A stretch of 64,000 bases of DNA from assembly GCA_963210315.1 (NCBI GenBank), contig OY723244.1, forward strand, positions 992,001 through 1,056,000, in the 5' to 3' direction. Both the position numbers and the translations under genes were made by a program. The DNA is from Rhynchopus euleeides. Its lineage: Eukaryota; Euglenozoa; Diplonemea; Diplonemida; Diplonemidae. This document shows, piece after piece, positions 19,191 through 29,313 of this stretch. Position 1 is the stretch's first letter. Every line of letters starts with the position of its first letter. The notes under the pieces are model-generated. The model was not told where the DNA came from and did no database searches. It worked only from the letters and a program-made list of their open reading frames with translations.

Positions 19191-19411
19191 GCTACCGTGG
19201 CCTCCGGCGGCTGGGGGGCTCCGCCCCCCAGACCCCCCTGTGCCGTCTGCCTGTCTTATATCCAACACCCTTTGAGGTCAATTGGGGATGGAATACAGAC
19301 CACCCGGGAGGATGCAGGCAGCTCACAGAATCGTACGGTTACAAGGAACAGATGCTCACTACCGTGGCCTCCGGCGGCTGGGGGGCTCCGCCCCCCAGAC
19401 CCCCCATGTGG
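19191..19411 (+). repeat. Pair of GC-hairpin repeats, about 168 bp apart
   Basis: Two copies (19191-19242, 19359-19410) read CTACCGTGGCCTCCGGCGG followed by the perfect hairpin CTGGGGGGC-TCC-GCCCCCCAG and ACCCCC. The sequence between them resembles that between the pair at 21828-22050, so the true unit is about 168 bp and tandem. Confidence 0.7.
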
Positions 19412-19709
19412 CCTGTGCCTGTCCAGAACCAAGTCTGCAAGGGCAACCTGCGGTGCTTTCAACACCACCGCGCTCTCCCGAACGCCTTTCTCATCGACTG
19501 GCTCCTTCGCGTTGGCGCCAAGAAGGAGCGCGCTCCTCTCGGACCTGGCAGCGGCCCCCGCAGAGGAGCCACCCTGCCCATCCCAGTTGAGTGGCGTGGG
19601 GTGGGGTGGGGTTGTGGGAAGGGAAGCCCTTCCAGTTGGGGAAATGGCTGAAATTTTACCCCCGATTACCCCCGGTTTTCGGCGCGCAGCCCGGAACCCT
19701 ACCTCTGCT

Positions 19710-20223
19710 ACCAGGGGGGATAAAATCCAACTTGCTGCCTTCACGTGGCGCCCCCTGTGATTACCCTCCTCCGAGGGGAAACTAAAGCAAGCTCTGGTAA
19801 CTCTTTTTCCGCTGTGTGCCCTGTTTCATATATGCGGAGGGGCCCTTTCTGCACGGCTTTGGTTTTATTGATGTTGTGGTGTGCGTGGTTTATTTTCCCT
19901 TTTTTTGTTGTTTTCGCAGCATTTTATGCTGTCGGGTGAGCTTCCGCCCCATGGGAGGCGCTCCTTCCGGCTTGCGCTGCCCACCCATCCCACCCCCGTC
20001 CCCTTCCCACATTCTTTCTTTTCTTTTAGGGGAGACGTCCTCGCAGTGGCTGTTTGGCCTGACGCGATTCCCCGCCTCAAAGCAGACCCACCTGGCAGCT
20101 ACTCAAGGCACATGAGGAGTGAGAGGCGTCAACGGGCGCAACGCCCCTCCCTGCGGTCCGGCTTCCGCCACGTGGCTGACTCAAAGCAGCGAAGTGACCA
20201 ACGGGAGCGACATGAAAAAAAAA
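19710..20223 (+). repeat. 514-bp dispersed repeat, copy 1
   Basis: Nearly identical to 54849-55363 with no length change until the end, where both finish in a run of nine A. It holds a 64-codon frame (19745-19939) with a hydrophobic C-terminal half. It also holds an intron-like stretch from GTGAGC (19936) to TTCTTTTCTTTTAG (20029), 94 nt, after which another frame remains open. The A-tail suggests a retroposon; the intron-like part argues against a simple processed mRNA. Confidence 0.75.
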
Positions 20224-20826
20224 CCCCCCTATCTTTTACCCTGGAAAAACGCATTGTCTTTTCCATATTCAGTCCCAATAAATGGTGGACCGTAAAAAAG
20301 ATGGAACGTTTGGCCTTTTTTTGGGAACTTGGAACATTTTTACGGTCCACCCTTTTTCCGTTTACGGTACATGTATTTTACATGTATATTTCAGGCATTT
20401 ACATGTATTTTACATGTATAATACTTGTCATGCAAGTATTATACATGTAAAATACTTGCATGACAAGTAAAATACATGTATAATACTTGCATGACAAGTA
20501 AAATACTTGCATGCAAGTAAAATACATGTATTTTACTTGCATGCAAGTATTTTACTTGTCATGCAAGTATTTTACATGTATAATACTTGCATGACAAGTA
20601 TTATACATGTAAAATACATGTAAATGCCTGAAATATACATGTAAAATACATGTATATCAAGTAAAAATACATGTATAATAGTTGACATGCAAGTATTATA
20701 CTTGTATTTTTACTTGATATACATGTATTTTACATGTATATTTCAGGCATATACATGTATTATACATGTATAATACATGTATTATACTTGTAGTTATACA
20801 TGTAAAATTTACAAGATCCCACCGTG

Positions 20827-21010
20827 TCCCGAATTTCCGGCCCGGACATGTCCGCCCGGACATCCGGACATACAGAAATGTCCGCCCCGGACAGGGCGGA
20901 CATGTCCGGGCGGACATTTTCGGGTGTCCGGATGTCCGGGCGGACATGTCCGGACCCGGAAATTCGGGAAATCCAATTTTGACCCCCCCCCCGGACATGT
21001 CCGGCCAGGA
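20827..21010. repeat. GGACATGTCC-rich repeat, right flank
   Basis: Palindromic GGACATGTCC and TCCGGA words continue the region at 17560-17680, including the shared GGACCCGGAAAT and CCAATTTTGACCCCCC segments. No gene. Confidence 0.6.
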
Positions 21011-21827
21011 CCTCAATAGTTTGATTTTTGGTCCAGAAAATAGTTTGAAAATTTTTGAAATCTGGGTGCCCAAAAAAAATTCCTAAGACCGGCGATTTGT
21101 AGGGGGACCCTTTCGAATTTTTTTTGGAGAAGGGTAAATTGAACGTTTTTGGCCAAATGAAGCCACTGGGGGTATGGAAATTTAGGCAAAATTAGCCAAA
21201 ATTAGCCAATTTAGCCAGGTTTTTTGGCTGGGGAAAATAGTTGTCCAATTTTTGAAAAATTCGAAAAAAATCGAAAAAAACGCCTAACTGTTTTTAGCCA
21301 CTACGGCTAGCCACAGTGGCTAAATTTCCATACGGCCCTGGTGACCCGGGGTCCGAAATTTCGACATGTCGAAAAAAATTTTTTTTGGCCAAAAAAAAAA
21401 TTTTTTTTTTCGCCTGGCTCAACAGAATCTGGGGCTCACTGGGGTGCCACACTGAAAAATTTCGGAAAATTTTCGAATTTTCTTTCAGCCATTTTTGGTT
21501 AGCCAGGCCTGGGCCCAGCTGGGCCAGGTAGGCCGAAATTTCGACATGTCGAAAAAAAATTTCCGGGGGGCTCCGCCAGGGCTGTTCCTAACTGGGGGGC
21601 TTGTTCCCCACTTTCAGGATTCTGAACTTTTTTTCTAAGAATTTTTGTAAGGGGAAAAAAGTTTTTTTCTAAGAATTTTGTTAGGGGAATTTTTTTCTAA
21701 GGTTGTTTCGCAGAGGAAAAAACTTTTTCTAAGTTTTCCCCGGTCGACAGGGTGCGCACAAGGATGGAAGGGAAGTCTGTCCCACGTACCGTTCGCCTTG
21801 CTGGCCAACTGGAGAGCCAGACGTTCA
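21011..21827. other. AT-rich low-complexity region with dispersed box
   Basis: A box GTAGGGGGACCCTTTCGAA, oligo-T, AATTGAACGTTTTTGGCCA (about 21099-21165) is shared with 25540-25611 and, in part, with 27056-27095. The rest is oligo-A/T with GAAATTTCGACATGTCG repeated at about 21355 and 21535. No gene. Confidence 0.5.
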
Positions 21828-22050
21828 CTACCGTGGCCTCCGGCGGCTGGGGGGCTCCGCCCCCCAGACCCCCCTGTGGCGTACGTCTCGTACTCAAGTC
21901 CTTCGAATCCCATCAAGTCGGGGTCCAACCACTCCAGTCGCCTCTGAGGACGCAGCCAACTCGCACAGAATCTGTACGCCCACACGAACAGATGTTCGCT
22001 ACCGTGGCCTCCGGCGGCTGGGGGGCTCACGCCCCCCAAACCCCTCATGT
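21828..22050 (+). repeat. Second pair of GC-hairpin repeats
   Basis: Copies at 21828-21879 and 21999-22050 carry the same core as at 19191; the second has a mutated hairpin (GCTCACGCCCCCC). The intervening GAGGACGCAG, CACAGAATC and GAACAGATG words match the 19243-19358 spacer. Confidence 0.7.
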
Positions 22051-25000
22051 AGCGTGTGCCCGTCCATCTATCTCACTTCCCCGGGTACAGTGCAGCGTAG
22101 GAGGTCAGCGCCGCATCCATGAAGCGCTTCTTCGAAGCCTGACTGACATCGGACAGGAGGTCGGGCTTCCCCACCTGGGAGGTACACTTGCCGCGTTCGC
22201 GACATGCGTGACACGCGACACGCTACCTGAAACGTGAGTGTGCCTTGCTAACACGGGCATTTCAACGGTCTGCCGACGACCGTTCCCCAAACCAGTAAAC
22301 CAGCAGTTTTGGAAAATCGGAGAGATCACCCTACTGCGCTGAATATGGTGCGCACCACTGCAAAAATCCCCGGGAGCTTTTGAGCTTTCAGACCTGAAGG
22401 GGCCAGCAGGTGGGTGGCGTCGGGGAGTGGCAGCTTTGTAACTGTGCTCCAGCTGCTGGCATGTCCAGCCCTGGAGAGTGCCAAGGTGTATTGAGTCCCT
22501 GCGGAGCACAACCCCCGATGAGAACGAGTGCCAGATGATCCTCATTCATTTTCAGCTGTAACGCGCATGAGGGGCACTCTCTGCCGCAAGCATCTCTGGG
22601 CATCACTCGAGAGCTGTCACATGATGACGCGGAGAGAAATCAGAGAAAAAGTCCCGCCTGACGGGCACGCGCCTGGAAACTGTGGGGGGGCGAGCAAAAA
22701 ATCCCTTGTAAAAATTCTTAGAAAAAACCTGGTTCCCCGACCCAAAAAACCTGGAAAAAGGGCTCGTTCCCCGCCCAGGCCTGGGCTCCGCCCCCCACGC
22801 CCCCCGCCCCCCACGCCCCCCGCCCCCCCCCCCCCCCCCCCACCTCCCTCCCGGCCGGGGGCCGGTACGGTCGGTCGTCGGCTGCGGCCAAAGGGCGTGC
22901 GGTAGCCGACGCCCTTTTGTGCTCGCCTCCTCCCTCCCACACGTATTCGTCCTCTTCATCGCTCTCAGTATTTCCCGTGCCTGCAGCGCATGCATCCACA
23001 AGTTTTGTGGATGCATCCACACACAGCCTGGAGCTCCGAAGCCCTGCCTGCAGTGGATGAATGTGTGCATGCCTGCAGGCAGTCATCCATACCCGGTTTG
23101 CCTGCAGGGGATGGAATTTTCAGGAAATGTGCCAAGGGCCAGTATGGACACCCCTAAAACCCTTCTGAAACCAAAAAGTCCACGAAAGGGGTTAAAACGG
23201 CTTAATTCGTTGATTTTGTGCATTTCCCTGCATTTCCCAGCCAAAAATCGAATTTGGCTGGGCGAGTAGTTGGCCAAAAACGCGAAAAATTCCAAAAAAA
23301 TTGATTTTTCACAGAGGCCTAGAAACGTGCTCCTGGGTGAATGGGCCCAAAAATCGGCTTTTCGCCATTTTTTTGTCGATTTTCGGGGTTTCCGGCGATT
23401 TTCCTGTCCCAAGTCCATAAGCCATTTTTTGACTTTTTCGGGCATCCATGGATGCCGTGGATGCATGCATGGATGCATCCACACCATCCCCGGCCCCACT
23501 GAGCTCTGTCCTCTTTCATGACTGACGGGTTCACAGCCCTGCCTCCACGCCCTGACTTCTGTGACCCGCATCCCACGTCTGAGGGAGAGTCTTCCGAGTG
23601 CAGTCACCGAGACCAGGCCGCTATCTTCAGTCGGTTTCTGATCTGTAGTTGGAATTACCGTCTGTCAAGTGCACGTGGTGACAATGACTGTGACCCTGTC
23701 CCCCCCGCACCCCCCCTGAAACACACCGTCACGGGTTTGTGGCAGGCTCCTTCCCCCCCCCCCCCCCCGCACCCCCCCCCGTTTTCAATTGCGACCCGGT
23801 TCCCGGGTTGTGTAGTGGCCGTTTCGCAGCGACCGTCTTCTCATCAGGACGGCCGGTTTCCCTGACGCCGCGATCACCAGTGGTGCGACGTTCTTGAAGG
23901 AGGTACTTCATCCCCCCCCCCCCCCCCCCCCCCGCTCTGTTGCTTGGGTCTGGGCCTGATCGAAGGATCTGGCTGTGTTGCTTCTTACTCTGTTGTGCCT
24001 GTCATCGAAGAACTGTGGGAGGTCGGAACCAAGGAGGAGGAACTGCTGGGACAGTGCTGCATACTCTCTTGATACACCTTGGTAAATCTGCGCTCCACTC
24101 GCGGTAACCCTAAACCTGGAAACAGGAGACGTCCATCTGGGAACAGATGATCTTGATCGTGTTACCCATCTTTGCTATGAGCTACGATCAGGTTTTTGTC
24201 GTCACATGGGCCCATGAGCCGTGGATCTACTGGTGTTGAAGGACAGGGTGCAGTTCTGGACAATGCATGGTCTGAATCTAAGGGGCTGATGAACCCGTGG
24301 GTCTGATATGATGCAGTGCATGATGACTGTATGCAGCTTCACGGCTGATCTGGAAATCCAGATGGCGGGGAGGTCAAAAAAATGCAGATCTCTTTTTCCA
24401 GCCCCTGCTGTCCGTATGTGCAGGGGCGGTGCATCCAGATACACCGGGGGACCAGCCGTTTAATGAGCTGCCTGCTCCTCCTCTGTGCGTATTTCTCCTG
24501 TCCGTGGCGGCGAATGCGGCGAGGAACTGCGGATTGAGCCCCCCCCCCCCCCCCCCCCCCCGTCGGCAGGGGCGGAGCGTGGGCAGGCTGACGGGGCAAG
24601 GCTGTGGCTGTTGAGCCATCGCTCTGGGAGGTCAGCAAAACCTGGAGGAGTATGTGCCACCCCCGGCCGGGGCGCACTCGCACCCGCTGCACACCCGCAG
24701 CAAGATGAGTTGCGGTACCCCGCACAGGTGTTCGAGTGGGCTGCCATGGTCCTGCTCACGACGACCTGCAGGTCACCCGTCCCTGTCGTGCAGGCAGTGC
24801 CAGGAGGTGGTGGCCTCGTCAATCTAGCAGTGTTTGAGTTGACCGGGATGAGGCACTCCACTCTGGGTCTGCTGTTTGTGATGTACAAGCAACAAGCAGG
24901 TCTGACTGGAGTGGCCCTCCTCAACGGGCACACTGGCATCTGTGCAGCAGCACTATCCCACCCCCGGAACGCCCCGCGTAACACCGGTGGGAAGGACATT

Positions 25001-25765
25001 GTTCCTGGGCATCTAGAGGAGGACCCGGGCCGTTCGTTGTATTCTTCACAGTCGCAGCCTCCGGCTTGTCGTTGTTCGTCAGCGTTGCGCCCACCCAGCC
25101 TGTGCAGAGAACTTGTGCCGTCTTCAACAGTAACTTTTGGCCGACAATTTTTGGGGCATTTTTTCACCAAACAAATTCTCTCTGCTGGCCAAGTCGAAGA
25201 CTCGTTTGGGGACTTTTGGTGTCCCCAATTTTTCAATTTTCGAAAAATATGCTCACTTTGCTAAACTGGACCCAACTCCCCACACTCTTTTTTTAGCGAA
25301 AAACAGCAAATTTCGGCCGATTTTTTCTCATTTTTTTTCATTTTTTTTCACCGACTTTTCCATACCCCCACTGCGACCATTCCCGGTGCTCGGAAATCAG
25401 ATTTTTGCCCCTCAAATGCGGTGCCGGTCCGGACAAAAAACCGAAAAAATCGTGAAAAATGGCCCATTTTCCCCAGCCAAAAATGGGCCAAAAATGCCCC
25501 CCGGACACCCCCAGAGACATGCCCTAATCCGGGGTGCCAGTAGGGGGGACCTTTCGAATTTTTTTTCGAGGGGAGGTCAATTGAACGTTTTTGGACATCT
25601 GAGGCCACTGCGACCATTCCCAGGCCTCGGAAATGAGATTTTTGGCCCTCAAATGGGGTACCGGTCCCCACGAAATTCCGAAAAAATCATGAAAATCGAA
25701 AGGTCCCACGCACCAAATTCTGCCCAAAAATCGTCAAAACAGCCCCAGCCCCCTCTGCCGCCCCG
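22051..25765. other. Gene-poor region with poly-C tracts
   Basis: C runs of about 15-23 bases occur at about 22826, 23753, 23910 and 24538. Palindromic TGGATGCATCCA words cluster at 22985-23025 and 23445-23480. An open frame at 24485-25264 (+) is matched by one of equal size on the other strand (24460-25236), has no recognisable domain and crosses a C-run, so I do not call it. The GTAGGGGGACC box recurs at 25540-25611. Confidence 0.45.
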
Positions 25766-26257
25766 GTGCCGCCAGTGCCGATGCCGCGGCCCCTCCCTGG
25801 GCCCTTGCCCCGTCAGCCAACCCAGGCGCCGCCGCAGGACCCCCGGGACACCAAACCACCCTTCCTCGCATCCGCTGCCGCGGCTCGTCGGGAGCAGTCT
25901 CTGAAGCAGGCGAAGAAGGTACGCGCCGAGGCCCGCAGCCGGATGTGCGCCCGGATGTCTGTGGACGAGGAGCCTCAGACACCGACCACGGGTGGACAGC
26001 AGGCGCAGGCAGTTGCGAATGGCGGCTTCAACAACAACGACCCAGCCCCTTCCGACTGCCGCATGACACACGCGTCCACCACCCCAACCACCCCCACCGA
26101 GATGTCGATGGACCCGCGCGCCGAAGACGAAGATCTATTCTCATTCGAGAATGCGCAGCGCGGCGTAGAGCGGAGCAACCGCACACCCCCACGCGTTCCC
26201 CAGTTCCCCCCTCTCCCCTCCAGTGTTGAGCGCCCGCCCAGGGTACGTGACGTGTGA
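25766..26257 (+). CDS. Hypothetical Pro/Ala-rich protein fragment
   Basis: This 163-codon frame ends at a TGA at 26255. The N-terminal third is Pro-rich (PPVPMPRPLPGPLPRQP). A basic helix-like stretch (AAAARREQSLKQAKKVRAEA) follows, then a polar Thr/Pro-rich tail. The upstream frame is open into AT-rich repeat, so the start is uncertain. No domain recognised; it could be a remnant of a transposon structural protein. Confidence 0.25.
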   Translation: MPPVPMPRPLPGPLPRQPTQAPPQDPRDTKPPFLASAAAARREQSLKQAKKVRAEARSRMCARMSVDEEPQTPTTGGQQAQAVANGGFNNNDPAPSDCRMTHASTTPTTPTEMSMDPRAEDEDLFSFENAQRGVERSNRTPPRVPQFPPLPSSVERPPRVRDV

Positions 26258-27159
26258 AGTACCGACGCCCCGGCTTGCCGGGGCCTGGGCATTTGTTGAT
26301 TACTCCCCGACCTCAGGGCCCTGTGAATGCTAGATCTCCCCGGTCCGGCCCTGTTTTTGTCCCGCCAGCACTGAGTCACCTGCAGCTCAACCCCGGCCAG
26401 TGCGCGGTTTGTTTGTCCTAGAGAGCAGCAGAGAGAAGCGAGAGTGAGAGGGATTTGAGGCCCCCCGCCCCCAGGTTCCCTGCCCACCTGGTCGCACCCA
26501 AGTGCCTCACACCGGTTCTCTCCCCACCCGGTGATCCACCTGACGGATAAAAAAAATCGTCAAAAATGGACGTGTCATATGCAGCAAGGGGGCAAACCAC
26601 TCCCCAAATTTTGCTCAATGATTCCACGGCAAGCCAGATTTTCTGATCAATTGGTTTGTTTGAGCATGTTCCTGGCCCTTGTTTGGAAAGTAGATGACCC
26701 CTGGCTGGAGAGGACGGTTGTGCTCGACCGGACGGAGAGAGAACCTTCTCCATAACCACCTCCACTCCACAATGCCACAAGTGGCAGGAAGGCCGGGTGT
26801 TACAGGCCTCAACCAGGGTTCCAAGGCTCTCCACTTCCTGGCTGCGTCAGGGATCACCGGGTACAGCGAGCAGGATTCCCTGTCCTGACACCCCAGCATG
26901 TACCACCGGAAGAACCCGAAACAGCAGCCGCCCCTCATGGGGGTTGCAAGAGGCACGGAAATCGTTCAAATCGGACCAAGTCCGAAAATTCGGCACTTTC
27001 TTGGGTACAAATTGCGGTCCGAAATTTTCCGATTTTTTGAAAAAAGGCTAATTCTGTAAGGGGGACCTTTTCGAATTTTTTTTTCGGGCACTTTTTCCAC
27101 AAGGAAATGTCCGCCCTGTCCGCTACTGTCCACTACCGATTTCAAGGATCCTCCGGAGA
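26258..27159. other. Intergenic, no recognised gene
   Basis: A short GC hairpin (GCCCCGGCTTGCCGGGGC, 26269-26286) follows the preceding frame. A partial GGGGGACC-TTTTCGAATTTT box lies at 27056-27095. No coding region is supported. Confidence 0.4.
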
Positions 27160-27203
27160 ATTTTAAAACTTTTGTTCGTTCGAAACTTTTCTGCGGCACT
27201 GTA
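27160..27203 (-). repeat. Solitary pogo-element terminus
   Basis: Reverse-complemented, this begins TA-CAGTGCCGCAGAAAAGTT and continues TCGAACGAA-AAAAGTTTTAAAATT-TCCG. It matches about 45 bp of the left end of the element at 29314. The body would lie to the left, but upstream sequence is unrelated, so only the end survives. Confidence 0.75.
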
Positions 27204-27970
27204 TATACGTATATATACGCATATACGTTGCAATATACGTTACGTTCTTCCTGTGGGCAATGTGTGGGTGGAGAGGGTCCACGATCCCTAAGGTGCACAG
27301 TATGTGGGACACAGCTTGGCTGTCCACCCTTACGCTAGCCGGGCACGCTTCGCGGTCCTGGTACGGGTCCTACTAGACGAGCGCCGCTCGTTGTTAGAGA
27401 GTCGGGAACATTGCTCAGTCTTGGCGCCACCTTGGCGAGGTAAGGAAACGTTGCATCACCAGCATTGCCCACTACCTGATCGGTGCCCACGTGCCGTACT
27501 CGCGTTATCCCATCAAACGCCGTCTCCGGAGCGAACACGACCAAAAACGATGTGTCGTCTTTGGAAAGACTCCAGCACAGCATGGTCACCACCAGTCAAT
27601 ACCTGGGTGCCCCGTCGCCACTCAGTTGACTCAGAAAGGCACCTCCCTCTGCACAGGTTCCACCCTGTGCAGAGGGGAGGGTGTCTTTCGAACTGCCCAA
27701 CAACATGTGGCCACGTAAGGTGCGGCACAACCGAAGCGGAACACCCTGTGGGCAGCCGGATTGGCGTTTCACTTCGTTCCAAGGGAAGTATCTGTCGAAG
27801 GCACAGAGCGGGATATACCCACTCAACATATCCTGCGGGAGATCCCACAGTGACCTGGCCACCGTGCAACAGGGAATTACATAGGGGACGTATATTTCCG
27901 GATTTTCGGGACCTCCGAACGTATATATACGTATATATACATTGGCGTATATATACATCGGCACATCACT
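27204..27970. repeat. Region bounded by inverted TATACGTATATATAC tracts
   Basis: AT-rich palindromic tracts at about 27202-27245 and 27888-27960 are inverted versions of each other (GTATATATACG words). Between them is about 650 bp of normal composition with no recognised gene. It may be a MITE or chance microsatellites. Confidence 0.35.
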
Positions 27971-28042
27971 GCCTCCCCCCCCCCCCCCTCCACCATCACA
28001 CACTGAACAGAAGACGCAGAGGGTCAACACGAAGTCAACAAG

Positions 28043-29170
28043 ATGGATGTGACTGTTCGTCACACCAGGACTGGACACAGCTGTGTCGTTCGTGTCCCGG
28101 AAGGCGGGACCGTGGTCGGGCTGAAGGCGGATGCGCTCAACGAGATGTTCCCGGATTCTATCAACAACGCAGCCCGTGAGGCTGAGAACGTGGCAGCACA
28201 CATCGAAGGGTGTGAGGAGGAGCTGGACGAGGATCAGCGCGTTGCCGACACGGGTCTGGAGGACGGGGGTGCTGTGAAACTGCTCCCACGCAGGCCGGAG
28301 GTCAAAGCGCCCGCCGTCTACAACACTGATCATGATGCCGAGACACAGTGCATCTCACTGTCAAGGTGTGGGAAGCTGTGTGCAGTGGGTTACGCCAAAG
28401 GACACATCACTGTGTTCGACACCATCACCGCTGATGTGGTGGCGGACTTAAAACGTGGCAACAAGATGGTTAGCTGCACACCCTTCTCTGTCTGCGGGAC
28501 GTGGTTGGCGACGTGCTCTCTCGACGGTGCCATCTGTGTGTGGCTGACATCGACCTGGGAGCAAGTTTGTATTCTCAACCACTACATCACCACGCTGCAC
28601 AAGGTGTTCAGTGCAGCGTGGACACGCTGCGGGCGTCTGGTGTCTGGAGACTCCAATGGAAACGTACGTGTGTGGGACTTGAAGGGCACACCGAGCGCCA
28701 TAGCGTCAACAGGTCACGGCAAGGGTGTTCACAGCATTGGTGTGGCGGGCACGAGGATCTTCAGCACATCAGACAACAACATCATCCGTGTGTGGGACAT
28801 CAGCACCCTCACACACACACACACCCTGGATGACCACACTGACGCGGTCACCGGCATCGCCCTGACTCGGGACGAGCAGCACCTGGTGTCGTGCTCTTCC
28901 GACAAGACACTCAAGGTGTGGTGCACAACCTCCCTCAGCTGCCTGCGTACTGTGCAGCTGGACTACTTTCCCTACTCAGTTGCTGTGTCACAGCCAGGTG
29001 ATGTTGTTGCAGTAAAAAGCTACTCCGTCACCACGCTGTACCGCCTCAGCACAGGTGAGTACCTGGGGAAGGTGGACTCAGAGGGCGAGGGTGTTGCCCT
29101 CAGCCCCTGCGGGAGGTGCTTCTTCACACCGACTGACCACACTTGTGTCACAGTGTGTGATGTGTCGTAG
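28043..29170 (+). CDS. UBL-WD40 propeller protein, copy 2 (intact)
   Basis: This 375-aa protein starts MDVTVRHTRTGHSC and ends at a TAG. The UBL (1-86) differs from the 1678 copy at about ten positions only. The propeller keeps TPFSVCGTWLATCS, WEQVCIL, SAAWTRCGRLVSGD, RVWDISTLTHTHTLDDHTD, DEQHLVSCSSDKTLKVW and VALSPCGRC. Variable stretches are, for example, YNTDHDAETQC, NHYITTLHKVF, GHGKGVHS and KSYSVTT. The C-terminus stops at VCDVS, lacking the SSLSP/SSVSP tail of the other copies. Unlike copies 1 and 3 it lacks the GGAGGCAGCT leader module; a C15 run and ACTGAACAG precede it, so it may be differently controlled. No frame damage is seen. Confidence 0.85.
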   Translation: MDVTVRHTRTGHSCVVRVPEGGTVVGLKADALNEMFPDSINNAAREAENVAAHIEGCEEELDEDQRVADTGLEDGGAVKLLPRRPEVKAPAVYNTDHDAETQCISLSRCGKLCAVGYAKGHITVFDTITADVVADLKRGNKMVSCTPFSVCGTWLATCSLDGAICVWLTSTWEQVCILNHYITTLHKVFSAAWTRCGRLVSGDSNGNVRVWDLKGTPSAIASTGHGKGVHSIGVAGTRIFSTSDNNIIRVWDISTLTHTHTLDDHTDAVTGIALTRDEQHLVSCSSDKTLKVWCTTSLSCLRTVQLDYFPYSVAVSQPGDVVAVKSYSVTTLYRLSTGEYLGKVDSEGEGVALSPCGRCFFTPTDHTCVTVCDVS

Positions 29171-29313
29171 CCCTGTTCCCTGTGATACCAGTGCTTGGTT
29201 TTTTCTGCATACGAGAAGGGGCATCCACAGTGTGGCGGAGGAGGGGTTGCCGCTTGGGCTCCGCGCTTACTACAAAGGGGGGGGGGGGGGGGGGGGGCAG
29301 GGGCTGGGGAATA
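29171..29313. other. WD40 3' region ending in a poly-G run
   Basis: No gene. A G run of about 20 (29278-29297) ends just before the pogo element. Confidence 0.5.

Larger units (their letters stand above)
18925..20243. mobile_element. H: hAT-like non-autonomous element in M2
   Basis: The segment is absent from M2 copy 2, where CGAAAAAC occurs once (44402-44409). Here GAAAAAC flanks both sides (18918-18924, 20244-20250), a 7-bp duplication that becomes 8 if one mismatch is allowed. The ends CAGTGTTTAAGAT and, inverted, CAGGGTAAAAGAT match at 10 of 13 positions. CAGNG ends with a 7-8-bp duplication fit hAT elements. Inside are a GGGGC-TTA-GCCCC hairpin, two GC-hairpin repeats and one 514-bp repeat, but no transposase. 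Confidence 0.75.
18232..20367. mobile_element. M2: TA-flanked element, copy 1, interrupted
   Basis: The ends are CCGTAAACGGAAA and TTTCCGTTTACGG with TA duplicated (18230-18231, 20368-20369). The host site is uninterrupted at 35833-35834. Subterminal GGTGGACCGTAAAAAAGATG occurs near both ends in opposite orientation. The undivided copy is 810 bp (43717-44526); here a 1.3-kb insertion at 18925-20243 splits it. The unit contains a perfect hairpin at 18391-18417 (12-bp stem, GAA loop). No transposase is encoded, so it is non-autonomous. M1 has similar but distinct ends, so the two are sister families. Confidence 0.88.
17681..20826. mobile_element. TGTA palindromic element, copy 1, with nested insertions
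   Basis: The ends are CACGGTGGGATCTTGTAAAT (left) and its exact reverse complement (right, ending at 20826). Without the nested elements about 660 bp remain: runs of TACATGTA, ATACTTGCATG and CAAGTATTA that are largely self-complementary, so the whole unit is a long imperfect palindrome. No coding capacity and no clear target duplication. Two TA-inserting elements lie at 17864-18208 and 18232-20367. Comparison with the copy starting at 35631 shows the uninterrupted sequence at 35812 and 35833. Confidence 0.75.

Noticed and set aside
24460..25264. About 259-codon frames on both strands
   Set aside because: Both cross a 23-base C run, neither has a recognisable domain, and equal openness on both strands indicates composition rather than coding.
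27513..27869. Minus frame with a cyclophilin-like RRHIVFGRVRSGDGV stretch
   Set aside because: Only one short motif matches. The other catalytic and binding residues of cyclophilins are absent, and neighbouring frames do not continue the domain.
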